A stretch of DNA of 64,000 bases from JALYZC01 sp963725645 (GTDB lineage Bacteria; Actinomycetota; Thermoleophilia; Solirubrobacterales; Solirubrobacteraceae), in contig CAVRZD010000006.1 of assembly GCA_963725645.1 (NCBI GenBank), positions 992,001-1,056,000 on the forward strand. Reading direction: 5' to 3'. Each line of letters opens with the position of its first letter. Positions within the stretch are counted from its first letter, which is position 1. The translations under genes and the position numbers were made by a program. This document shows, piece after piece, positions 31,572 through 40,908 of the stretch. The notes beneath the pieces are model-generated. The model did no database searches. It saw only the letters and a program-made list of their open reading frames with translations, and was not told the origin of the DNA.

Positions 31572-33602
31572 ATGACGACGATGACGGAGAGCAAGACGCT
31601 GGACAAGCTGTGTATCGACACCATCCGGACACTGTCGATGGACGCGGTCCAGAAGGCGAACTCCGGCCACCCGGGGACGCCGATGGCTCTGGCCCCCGTC
31701 GCCTACGTGCTCTACACGCGCCTGATGCGCCACAACCCGGCCGACGCCGACTGGCCCGACCGCGACCGCTTCGTCCTGTCCTGCGGCCACGCCTCGATGC
31801 TCCTGTACTCGGCTCTGTACCTGACCGGCTACGGGCTCACGCTCGACGACCTCAAGAACTTCCGCCAGCTCGGCTCGCCGACCGCCGGCCACCCCGAGTA
31901 CGGCCACGCAGCCGGGATCGAGACGACGACGGGCCCGCTGGGCCAGGGCATCTCCAACGCGGTGGGAATGGCGCTGGCCGAGCGCATGCTGGCCGCGCGC
32001 TTCAACCGGCCCGGCCACGAGATCGTCGATCACCACACGTACGCGATCGCGTCGGACGGCGACCTCCAGGAGGGCGTCGCCTCGGAGGCCTGCTCGCTCG
32101 CCGGCCACCTCAAGCTCGGTCGCCTGATCGCGTTCTACGACGACAACCACATCCAGCTCGACGGAGACACCGCGATGGCGTTCTCCGAGGACGTGCCCGG
32201 GCGGTTCGAGGCCTACGGCTGGCACGTGCACGACCTGGGGGAGGACATCGAGCTCGATCGCCTCGAGGCCGCGGTGCAGGAGGCCAAGGACGTCGAGGAC
32301 CGGCCCATCCTCATCGTCATCCGCACCCACATCGGCATCGGCAGCCCGAACAAGCAGGACACGAAGGCGGCGCACGGCGCGCCGCTCGGCGAGGAGGAGG
32401 TGCGCCTGACCAAGGAGGCCTACGGCTGGCCGCCGGACGCGCAGTTCCTGGTGCCCGACGAGGCGCTGGCGCACTACCGCGAGGCCGTGGAGCGCGGGAA
32501 GGAGTGGCAGGCGGAGTGGGAGGACCGGCTGAAGGCCTACGCGGCCGCCGAGCCGGAGCTGGGCGCCGAGCTGCAGCGCATCTATGCGCGGCGCCTTCCC
32601 GACGGCTGGGACAAGGACGTGCCCAAGTTCCACGTCGACGACGGCATGGTGGCGACACGCAAGTCGTCCGCCAAGGTGATCCAGTGGGCGGCCGCCCAGG
32701 TCCCCGAGCTCGTCGGCGGGGCGGCCGACCTGGCCTCGTCCAACCTGACGGAGATCGAGGGCGGCGGCGACGTCGCGCCCGGGCGAATACGTGGGCCGCA
32801 ACATCCACTTCGGGGTGCGCGAGCACGGGATGGGGGCGGTCGTCAACGGCCTCAACCTGCACTACTTCCGCGCCTACGGCGGCGACCTTCTTCAACTTCA
32901 ACGACTACATGAAGGGGGCGGTCCGGCTGGCCGCGCTGATGCGGCTGCCGGCGATCTTCGTCTACACACACGACTCGATCGGGCTCGGCGAGGACGGGCC
33001 CACGCACCAGCCGGTCGAGCAGCTCGCGCACCTGCGCGCCGTTCCGCAGCTCAACGTCGTGCGCCCGGCCGGCGCCAACGAGACGGCGCTGGCCTGGCGC
33101 TTCGCGATCGCCGCCACGGACGCCCCGACCGTGCTGGTCTTCTCGCGTCAGGGCCTGCCCACGTGGAACCCGGCCGGGGTGCCCGGCGACGCGATCGAGC
33201 GGGGCGCGTACGTGCTCCGGGAGTCCTACAAGGATCCCGAGCCCGACCTGATCCTGATGGCCACGGGCTCCGAGGTGCACCTCTGCAACAGCGCCGCCGA
33301 TCTGCTCGAGGCCGCCGGGACGGCGACCCGCGTCGTCAGCATGCCCTGCATGGACACGTTCGTGGCGCAGATCGCAGGACTACCGGGACGGCGTCCTTCC
33401 GCCCTCTTGCCGGGCGCGGCTCGCCGTCGAGGCGGCGTCGCTACAGCCGTGGTGGCGCTGGGTGGGTGACCTCGGAGACGTGCTCGGGATGACCACGTTC
33501 GGAGCGTCCGCACCGCAGCCGGTGCTGTACGAGCATTTCGGCTTCACCCCCGAGAACATCGCCGACCGCGCCGGCGCAGTCGCAAAGCGCGCCAAGGCCT
33601 GA
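31572..33602 (+). CDS. tkt: Transketolase (three apparent frameshifts)
   Basis: Thiamine-diphosphate enzyme moving two-carbon units between pentose- and hexose-phosphates. Seen: NSGHPGTPMALAPVAY, the ASDGDLQEG cofactor motif, EYVGRNIHFGVREHGM, IFVYTHDSIGLGEDGPTHQP and a full C-terminal domain (LAVEAASLQPWWRWVG, FGFTPENIADRAG). The frame shifts at ~32782, 32884 and 33374; dropping one G at each restores a continuous 675-residue protein of normal length. Between shifts every motif is perfect, so consensus errors are likelier than decay, though as written it is broken. Heads the tkt, tal-pgi, zwf, opcA, pgl operon. Confidence 0.88.
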
Positions 33603-33634
33603 ACCTGAACTGAACGAAAAGGAGAACGCCGCCC

Positions 33635-36393
33635 ATGAGCGTCAGCACCGAGGTCAACCCTCGCCTCGCCGCACTCACCGCCGCGGGCACGAGCGTGTGG
33701 CTGGACCAGATCCGCCGCGGATTGATCGAGGGGGGCGAGCTCCAGCGCCTGATCGACGAGGACTCGCTGCGCGGGGTCACCGCCAACCCGGCGATCTTCG
33801 AGAAGGCGATCCTCGGCTCCGACGACTACGACGACGAGCTGAAGGCGCTGGCCCGCGAGGGCCTCGACGCGAAGGCGATCTACGAGCGGATCGCCGTCAC
33901 CGACGTGCAGATGGCGGCCGACGTGCTGCGGCCGGTATGGGAGGAGCACGACCACGACGACGGCTTCGTCTCGCTCGAGGTCGACGCCCGATCTCGCGCA
34001 CGACACGGAGGGGACGCTCGAGCAGGTGCGCGCGTTCTGGAAGCGCCTCGACCGGCCCAACGCGCTGATCAAGATCCCCGGTACCGAGGAGGGGGTGCCG
34101 GCGATCGAGCAGGCGATCTACGAGGGCATCAACGTCAACGTCACGCTGCTGTTCGCGGTCGAGGCCTACGCCAAGGTCGCCGAGGCCTACATCCGCGGGC
34201 TCGAGCGCCGGCTGGACGAGGGCAAGAGCGTGGACATCCACTCGGTCGCGTCGTTCTTCGTGTCGCGCGTCGACACGGAGGTCGACAAGCGGCTCGAGGC
34301 GACGGGCAACACCGAGCTGCAGGGCACCGCCGCGGTGGCCAACGCGCGCGCCGCCTACCAGCGCTTTGAGGCGATCTTCGACGGCGATCGTTTCGCGCGG
34401 CTGCGCGAGGCCGGCGCGCGCGTCCAGCGCCCGCTGTGGGCCTCGACCGGCGTGAAGAACCCGCACTACTCGGAGACGAAGTACGTCGACGACCTGGCTG
34501 GGCCCCACACCGTCAACACCATGCCGCTGCCCACCCTGCTCGCCGCCGCCGAGCGCAGCGAGGTGAGCGGCCCGACGGTGGACCAGGACCCACAACAGGA
34601 GCTCCAGGCGCTCGCCGACGCGGGAATCGACCTCGCGGACGTCACGGCGAAGCTGCTGCGTGACGGGGTCAAGGCCTTCGAGGTCTCGCTCGACACGCTG
34701 CTGGCGGGCATCGACGACCAGCGCGAGGCGGTGGCGCTCGGCCGGCCGCCGACCATCAGGTCCACGTTGCCCGCGGACCTCGAGGGCCCGATCGCCGACA
34801 CGGGCAAGAAGGCGATCGCCGAGTCGGTTGCCCAGCGCGTCTGGCGCAAGGACGACACGCTCTGGGGCGAGCACGGCGTCGCGGGAGATCGGTGACCGCC
34901 TTGGTTGGTTGACCATCTCCGAGCCGATGCTCGAGCACGCCGCCGAGCTGCGCGCGTTCGTGGCGGAGTGCCAGGCGGAGGGCCTGGACGGAGTGCGTGC
35001 TCTGCGGCATGGGCGGCTCGAGCCTCGGGCCCGAGGTGATTCGCCGCACGTTCGGCGACATCGAGGGCGCGATGCGCCTGCACGTGCTCGACTCGACCGA
35101 TCCCGGCCGCGGTGCTCGAGGTCGAGGGCCGGATCGACCTGGCCAAGACGCTCTTCATCGTCTCCTCGAAGTCCGGCGGGACGATCGAGACGCTGTCGCA
35201 CTACCGCTACTTCCGCGCGCAGGTCGACGCGGCGGTCGGGGAGGCCCAGGCGGGCAAGCACTTCGTGGCCGTCACCGACCCGGGCAGCCCGCTCGTGACC
35301 CTGGCGGAGTCCAACGGCTTCCGCCGCGTGTTCGAGAACGACCCCGACATCGGCGGGCGCTACTCCGTGCTCTCCTACTTCGGGCTCGTGCCGGCGGCCT
35401 GCATGGGCGTGGCGATCGAGGCGCTGCTGCATCGCTGCCAGGTGGCCGAGCAGAACTGCACCAGCTACGACCAGGGCACCAGCAACTCGGGCCTGTGGCT
35501 CGGCATCGTCCTGGGCGCGCTCGCCAACGCCGGGCGCGACAAGTGCACGTTCATCGTGTCCGAGCCGATCTCCTCGTTCGGCCTCTGGGTCGAGCAGTTG
35601 ATCGCCGAGAGCACCGGCAAGCAGGGGAAGGGCGTGCTGCCGGTGGCGGACGAGCCGATCGGGCCGCCCGGGTGCCTACGGCGACGACCGGCTGTTCGCC
35701 TACCTGCGCAACGCCGACGAGCCCGACGAGGACCTGGACGCCAAGGTCGACGCGCTCGCCCGGGGCGGCCAGCCGGTGCTGACGCTGTCCGTGCACGGGG
35801 CCACCGACCTGGGCCGCATCTTCTTCTTCGCCGAGTTCGCCGTCGCGGTCGCCGGCTGGGCGATCGGCATCAACCCGTTCGACCAGCCCAACGTGCAGGA
35901 GGCCAAGGACAACACCAACAAAGTGCTCGACGGCTACAAGGCCGAGGGCCACCTGCCCGAGGTCGCCGACGCCGACGACGACGCGCTGCGCGCGCTGCTG
36001 GCCGACGCCGGTCCACCGCACTACGTGGCGGTGCTGGGCTATCTCAAGCCCTCGGAGGCGTTCGACCGCGCGATCATCGAGCTGCGCGAGGCGCTGCGCG
36101 CGAAGACCGGCGCCGCGGTCACGTTCGGCTACGGCCCGCGCTTCCAGCACTCGACCGGGCAGATGCACAAGGGCGGCCCACCGGTCGGCCGCTTCCTGCA
36201 GCTGGTCGGAGACGAGGGCGACGACGTCGAGATCCCCGGCGAGGCCTACACGTTCCGGACGCTCAAGCACGCCGCCGCCACCGGCGACCTGCAGACGCTG
36301 CGCGACCACGGCCTGCCGGCCGAGCGCGTCACGCTGGAGGGGGACGCGGTCGCGGCGCTGAACGCACTGACCGCGCGGATCGAGGCGCTCTGA
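33635..36393 (+). CDS. Bifunctional transaldolase / phosphoglucose isomerase fusion (five apparent frameshifts)
   Basis: Two enzymes in one ~917-residue chain. N-terminal half: transaldolase (GVTANPAIFEKAIL, Schiff-base Lys in NALIKIPGT, NVNVTLLFAVEAYAKV). C-terminal half: phosphoglucose isomerase with SIS-type motifs (LCGMGGSSLGPEVIRRTFG, SSKSGGTIETLSHYRYF, ending HAAATGDLQTLRDHG). Single extra G residues near 33986, 34885, 34995, 35105 and 35671 break the frame; removing them gives one uninterrupted protein. At 34885 the repaired frame reads straight through GEHGVAEIGDRLGWLTIS, showing true fusion. Such fusions are known in actinobacteria. A strong GGAG ribosome site (33621-33624) precedes ATG 33635. 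Its TGA overlaps the zwf ATG by one base. Confidence 0.85.
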
Positions 36394-37919
36394 TGGCCAC
36401 CGCCACCGAGGAGAATCCGCTCACCGAGGGCCTCGAGCGCCTCCCTGTCCACCCGACCACGCTCGTCATCTTCGGGGCCACCGGCGACCTGGCCAAGCGC
36501 AAGCTGCTGCCGGCGCTGTACAACCTCGCGCACGAGGGCTCGCTGCCCGAGCGCTTCAATCTGATCGGCGTGTCGCGCAGCCAGAAGGCGCACGAGGAGT
36601 TCCGCGCCGAGATGCGCGCCGCGATCGAGAACTTCTCGCGCACGCCGCCCAACGCCGAGGTGCTCGATGCGCTGCTCGGGAACGTGCGCTACGTGCCGGG
36701 CGGCTTCGACGACCCGGCCGTGTACGAGGGGCTGGACGCGCAGATCGAGGAGTTCGACGCCGCCGCGGACATCGTCTTCAACCGCGTCTTCTACCTCTCG
36801 ACCGCGCCGGAGTTCTTCCCGGTGATCGTGGAGGCCCTGGGCGAGGCCGAGCTCAACCGGCGCAAGGACGCCGAGGTACGGGTCGTGATCGAGAAGCCCT
36901 TCGGCTACGACCTCGACTCGGCCCGCAAGCTCAACCGCCAGGTGCTGCGGGTCTTCCGCGAGAGCCAGGTCTACCGGATCGACCACTACCTGGGGAAGGA
37001 GACCGTCCAGAACATGCTGGCGTTCCGCTTCGCCAACAGCATGTTCGAACCGGTCTGGAACCGGAACTACATCGACTACGTGCAGATCACGGCGGCGGAG
37101 GACCTCGGCATCGGTACCCGCGCCGGCTATTACGACAACGCCGGCGCCCTCCGCGACCTGGTTCAGAACCACATGCTCCAGCTGCTTGCGCTGCTGTGCA
37201 TGGAGCCGCCGACGGCGTTCAACGCCGAGCAGGTGCGCAACGAGAAGTCGAAGGTCATGCAGGCGATCCGCCCGCCGACCGCGGAGGACGTGTCCGGCAT
37301 GGCCGTGCGCGCACAGTACGCGTCGGGCGCGATCGCCGGCGAGCCGGTCAACGGTTACCTCGAGGAGGACGGCGTGCCGCCCGACTCGTTCACCGAGACC
37401 TACGCCGCCCTCCGCCTGAGCGTCAACAACTGGCGCTGGGCGGGCGTGCCGATCTACCTGCGAACCGGCAAGCGCCTGGCGCGCAAGCTCACCGAGATCG
37501 CCGTGACGCTGCGGCCCGTACCCCATCTCGCCTTCCAGGAGCAGGGCTCGCTCGGCGTGCAGCCCAACCAACTCATCCTGACGGTGCAGCCCGACGAGGG
37601 CGTGTCGTTGTCGCTGGGAGCGAAGATCCCGGGCGCGCGCATGCGGATCCGCCCGGTGAACATGGAGTTCCGCTACGGGACCGCGTTCCTGTCCCAGTCT
37701 CCCGAGGCGTACGAGCGGCTGATCCTGGACGCCATGCGCGGCGAGGCGCTGCTGTTCACGCGCAACGACGAGGTCGACGCGCTGTGGTCGATCATCGACC
37801 CGATCCTCGCCGCCTGGAGGGAGGCGGGCGGCCCGATTCCCCAGTACGCGGCCGGCTCGCAGGGACCACACGAGGCTGACGAGCTGCTCGAGCCGGGCCA
37901 CCACTGGCGGGCGCTGTGA
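36393..37919 (+). CDS. zwf: Glucose-6-phosphate dehydrogenase
   Basis: 508 residues, full length. Catalyses NADP-dependent oxidation of glucose-6-phosphate, the first step of the oxidative pentose-phosphate path. Dinucleotide motif VIFGATGDLAKRKLLPALYN near the N-terminus, substrate site VIEKPFGYDL, and the active-site signature RIDHYLGKETVQNM are intact, as is the long C-terminal half (NNWRWAGVPIYLRTGKRL). ATG shares a base with the tal-pgi stop (TGATG); opcA starts 4 bases before this stop (GTGA). Unlike its two upstream neighbours it shows no frameshift. Confidence 0.95.
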   Translation: MATATEENPLTEGLERLPVHPTTLVIFGATGDLAKRKLLPALYNLAHEGSLPERFNLIGVSRSQKAHEEFRAEMRAAIENFSRTPPNAEVLDALLGNVRYVPGGFDDPAVYEGLDAQIEEFDAAADIVFNRVFYLSTAPEFFPVIVEALGEAELNRRKDAEVRVVIEKPFGYDLDSARKLNRQVLRVFRESQVYRIDHYLGKETVQNMLAFRFANSMFEPVWNRNYIDYVQITAAEDLGIGTRAGYYDNAGALRDLVQNHMLQLLALLCMEPPTAFNAEQVRNEKSKVMQAIRPPTAEDVSGMAVRAQYASGAIAGEPVNGYLEEDGVPPDSFTETYAALRLSVNNWRWAGVPIYLRTGKRLARKLTEIAVTLRPVPHLAFQEQGSLGVQPNQLILTVQPDEGVSLSLGAKIPGARMRIRPVNMEFRYGTAFLSQSPEAYERLILDAMRGEALLFTRNDEVDALWSIIDPILAAWREAGGPIPQYAAGSQGPHEADELLEPGHHWRAL

Positions 37920-38974
37920 GCGAGGCGGTCTGGAGCGCCCGCGACTGCTCGCCGGAGAAGATCGAGGCGGCGCTGCGCCAGTTGCTGCACGCGCGCTACG
38001 AGGACCACGAGGGCTACGTGCCCGCGCGCGTGCTCAACATGGTCGCGATCGTGGATCGCGAGTGGAAGGGCGAGATCCAGAACCGGCTCGAGCGGGTGGG
38101 CCGCTATCACGCGTCGCGCACGGTGCTGGTCGCGGTCGAGCCCGGACGCACCGCACTCGACGCCTGGGCCTCGGTGCACTCCGACGTGGACCTCGAGGAG
38201 CCCGGGCAGCTCGCGCTCACGCACGAGGACGTCGAGGTCGACGTTGGGGACGACCACGTCCCCAACCTCGCGACGATCGTCGACCCGCTGCTGGTCCGCG
38301 ACCTCATCACCATCGTGTGGTCGCCGCACGGCCATCCCGAAGCGGTGGACGCGCTGCTCGACCTCGCCGACGTCGTGCTCTTGGACTCGGTCGAGGAGCT
38401 CGACGTGGCCGCCGCGCTCGCGCGCGTGGCCGAGCTGGCCGAGCGCGCCTACATCGTCGACCTGGCCTGGCTGCGCTCGACGCCCTGGCGCGAACGGATC
38501 GCCGCCACCTTCGACCCGCCCGACCTGCGCCCTGCGCTGGGCCAGATCAGCGCGGTGACGGTCCGCCACCGGTCGGACTCGGCGGCCGCGGCGCTGATGC
38601 TGGTGGGCTGGCTGGCCTCGCGCCTGCGCTGGCGGCCGCATGCGTTCATCCGCCGCGACGGAACCCTTCGGGGCAAGGCGCGGGGCCGCCGCCAGGAGGT
38701 GCAGGTGACGCTGGAGAGCACCGACGAGCTCGGGGTCCCGGGCCTCGCCGGAGTCACGCTGGAGACCGCCCAGGGCTACTCGATCTCGCTCGATCGCGGG
38801 CCGGGCGGGCTGAGCGCCAGCCGCCGGACCAGGGACGGGAACGAGCAGCGCTGGACCGTGCTCGGCGCATCGCGCGGCGAGGGCGGGATCCTCGGCGAGG
38901 GCGTGCGCCAGGCGCTGCTGCGCGACTCCACCTACCGACCCGCGCTCGAAGCGGCCAGGGCGATGCTGCCGTGA
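37916..38974 (+). CDS. opcA: Glucose-6-phosphate dehydrogenase assembly protein OpcA
   Basis: 352 residues. OpcA proteins accompany zwf in actinobacteria and cyanobacteria and are needed for full dehydrogenase activity. Family features: the N-terminal VLNMVAIVD element, the middle LITIVWSPHGHPEAVDALLDLADVVLLDS, DLAWLRSTPWRERIAATFDPP, and a C-terminal sandwich (AGVTLETAQGYSISLDRGPGG). GTG 37916 overlaps the zwf stop and its own TGA overlaps the pgl start, so the three are translationally coupled. Confidence 0.92.
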   Translation: MSEAVWSARDCSPEKIEAALRQLLHARYEDHEGYVPARVLNMVAIVDREWKGEIQNRLERVGRYHASRTVLVAVEPGRTALDAWASVHSDVDLEEPGQLALTHEDVEVDVGDDHVPNLATIVDPLLVRDLITIVWSPHGHPEAVDALLDLADVVLLDSVEELDVAAALARVAELAERAYIVDLAWLRSTPWRERIAATFDPPDLRPALGQISAVTVRHRSDSAAAALMLVGWLASRLRWRPHAFIRRDGTLRGKARGRRQEVQVTLESTDELGVPGLAGVTLETAQGYSISLDRGPGGLSASRRTRDGNEQRWTVLGASRGEGGILGEGVRQALLRDSTYRPALEAARAMLP

Positions 38975-39696
38975 CCGCGCGCGACCCGACCTTCGAGGTT
39001 GTCGACGACCCGGCGCAGCGCTGCGCCGAGCGGCTCGCCGAGGCCGCGAACGCCGGCGGGCACATCGCGCTCACCGGTGGCTCCACGCCGCAGGTCGCCT
39101 ACGAGCAGCTCGCGGCGATGGACGTGAACTGGTCCGGCGTCTCGCTGTGGTGGGGCGACGAGCGCTGCGTCCCGCCGGACGACGAGCGCTCCAACTACGG
39201 CATGGCGAAGGCGGCGCTGCTCGACCGGATCGACGGCGAGCAGCCGGAGGTCCACCGCATCGAGGGCGAGCGCGAGGAGCCGCGCTCGGCCGCCGACGCC
39301 TACGAGGACGAGCTGCGCGCCGCGTTCGGCGACGGGGTGCCGCAGCTCGACCTGATCCTGCTGGGCCTCGGCCCGGATGCCCACGTCGCCTCGCTGTTCC
39401 CCGGGCAGCTTTCGCTCGAGGTGCACGACCGCCTCGTGGTCGCGGTCGAGGAGCCGGGGCGTCCGCCGTGGGTCTCGCGCGTGAGCCTCACGCTGCCGGT
39501 GCTCAACGCGGGGCGCGAGGTGCTGTTCCTGGTCACCGGCGCGGACAAAGCCGAGGCGGTGCACCGGGCCTTCGCGCGCCCGCCCGAGCGCGACGCGCCC
39601 GGGAGCCTGATCGCGCCGGACACGGGCCGGCTGACCGTGATCCTCGACCAGGAGGCGGCGGCCCGGATCCCGGCGCAGGTGAGAGGAGGAGGCTGA
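38971..39696 (+). CDS. pgl: 6-phosphogluconolactonase
   Basis: 241 residues. Hydrolyses 6-phosphoglucono-lactone, the step after Zwf. The NagB/lactonase fold motifs are IALTGGSTPQVAYEQL (phosphate loop), SLWWGDERCVPPDDERSNYG and LILLGLGPDAHVASLFPG, all intact. GTG 38971 overlaps opcA's TGA. The gene ends with GAGAGGAGGAGG, which serves as the ribosome site for the 57-residue protein that follows two bases later. Confidence 0.92.
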   Translation: MTARDPTFEVVDDPAQRCAERLAEAANAGGHIALTGGSTPQVAYEQLAAMDVNWSGVSLWWGDERCVPPDDERSNYGMAKAALLDRIDGEQPEVHRIEGEREEPRSAADAYEDELRAAFGDGVPQLDLILLGLGPDAHVASLFPGQLSLEVHDRLVVAVEEPGRPPWVSRVSLTLPVLNAGREVLFLVTGADKAEAVHRAFARPPERDAPGSLIAPDTGRLTVILDQEAAARIPAQVRGGG

Positions 39697-39698
39697 AT

Positions 39699-39872
39699 AT
39701 GCGAGTCATCGAGTCCCCGATCGACGGCGAGGTCGTCTCGGCGGCCACCGACGACGAGCTCGTCGAGGCGCTGCGGCGCCACATCGAGGCGCAGCACCCG
39801 GACTCGGGGTTCACGGACGAGCAGCTGCGGGACATGGTCGAGCGCAACGCCTACGAAGCGGTCGACTCCTAG
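39699..39872 (+). CDS. 57-residue protein, DUF1059-like without cysteines
   Basis: A small acidic protein: DDELVEALRRHIEAQHPDSG, then FTDEQLRDMVERNAYE. The layout, a short strand pair followed by a helix with H-x-x-x-x-H and a T-x-E-Q-x-x-x-M helix, resembles DUF1059, but the Cys residues typical of that family are absent. ATG 39699 follows a very strong Shine-Dalgarno (GAGGAGG, 39684-39690), so it is probably well translated. Its place between pgl and the phosphatase gene suggests a link to the pentose-phosphate operon; function unknown. Confidence 0.75.
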   Translation: MRVIESPIDGEVVSAATDDELVEALRRHIEAQHPDSGFTDEQLRDMVERNAYEAVDS

Positions 39873-39890
39873 GGACGCCGGGGAGCCCCG

Positions 39891-40511
39891 ATGGCCAAGA
39901 CCGGCCCGGAGGTCCTGCTGCTGCGCCACGGTCAGACCGAGTGGAGCTTGAACGGGCGCCACACCGGCTCGACCGACATCCCGCTGACAGACGACGGCCG
40001 CGCGCAGGCTCGCGCGCTGCACGACCGCCTCGCCGGGAGGACGTTCGAGCTCGTGCTGACGAGCCCGCTCGGACGGGCGCGCGAGACCGCCGAGCTGGCC
40101 GGACTGGGCGCCCACGCCCAGGTGCGCGAAGACCTGCTGGAATGGGATTACGGCGACTACGAGGGCGTGACCACGGCGGACATCCGTAGGGGGCACCCCG
40201 ACTGGCTGCTGTGGCGCGACGGCTGCCCCGGCGGCGAGACCGCGGCCCAGGTCGGCGCCCGCGTCGACCGCGTGATCGCCGAGGTCCGCGCCGCCGGCGG
40301 CGACTGCGCGCTGTTCGGCCACGGCCACGTGCTGCGCGTGCTGGCCGCCCGCTGGATCGACCTCGCACCCGGCGAGGGCGGCCGCTTCGGGCTGTCGACG
40401 GCGACCGTCAGCGTGATGGGCTGGGAGCGCGAGGTCCCGGTGTTCTGGTTGTGGAACGGCGCCGCCCACCTCGGCCCCGCCGCCGGCGCTGGCGGGGCCG
40501 AGTCGACGTAG
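39891..40511 (+). CDS. Histidine-phosphatase-family protein (phosphoglycerate-mutase-like)
   Basis: 206 residues. The phosphohistidine motif LLLRHGQTEWSLNGRHTG and the second histidine FGHGHVLRVLAARW are intact; LTSPLGRARETAEL and LLEWDYGDYEG complete the branch-1 signature. Members are cofactor-dependent mutases or broad phosphatases; the small size and PGGE variant fit a sugar-phosphate phosphatase. It follows the pentose-phosphate genes on the same strand, so a sugar-phosphate substrate is plausible (inference). It converges on a cupin gene 6 bases on. Confidence 0.85.
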   Translation: MAKTGPEVLLLRHGQTEWSLNGRHTGSTDIPLTDDGRAQARALHDRLAGRTFELVLTSPLGRARETAELAGLGAHAQVREDLLEWDYGDYEGVTTADIRRGHPDWLLWRDGCPGGETAAQVGARVDRVIAEVRAAGGDCALFGHGHVLRVLAARWIDLAPGEGGRFGLSTATVSVMGWEREVPVFWLWNGAAHLGPAAGAGGAEST

Positions 40512-40517
40512 CTCCTG

Positions 40518-40877
40518 CTACCGCTTCGCGTACTCGCCGAACTCGCCGAAGTCGACCATCTCGCAGGCCTCGTCGCCCACGATCTCGGCGTCGTGGCCCG
40601 GCGGGATCGCCACGACGTCGCCGGGGCCCACCTCGACCTCGGAGCCGTCGTCCATGTACACCCGCATGCGGCCGGACAGCACGTAGCCGAGATGCGAGAC
40701 CTGGCACGAATCGGTCCCCGCGATCGGCTTGACGTTCTCGGACCACTTCCAGCCGGGCTCAAACGTCCCCCGGCCCACGGTCTGGCCTCCAATGTTGACC
40801 ACCTTCGCCTGACCCTTGCCCTCGAACGGGCGAACCTCGTCGGGCGAGTCGAAGCTCTTTACCTCCGCTGCGGCCAT
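40518..40877 (-). CDS. Cupin-domain protein
   Basis: 119 residues. Cupin motif elements CQVSHLGYVLSGRMRVYMDDG and GDVVAIPPGHDAEIVGDE are present; the first motif has a His but lacks the usual H-x-H pair, so metal binding is uncertain. An excellent ribosome-binding site, AGGAGGT read on the minus strand at 40882-40888, precedes ATG 40877, marking it as leadered. It converges on the phosphatase gene; the flippase-like gene lies 31 bases upstream on the same strand. Confidence 0.8.
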   Translation of the reverse strand: MAAAEVKSFDSPDEVRPFEGKGQAKVVNIGGQTVGRGTFEPGWKWSENVKPIAGTDSCQVSHLGYVLSGRMRVYMDDGSEVEVGPGDVVAIPPGHDAEIVGDEACEMVDFGEFGEYAKR

Positions 40878-40908
40878 GCCTACCTCCTGGTTGGGGTGTG
40901 GGCCAACC

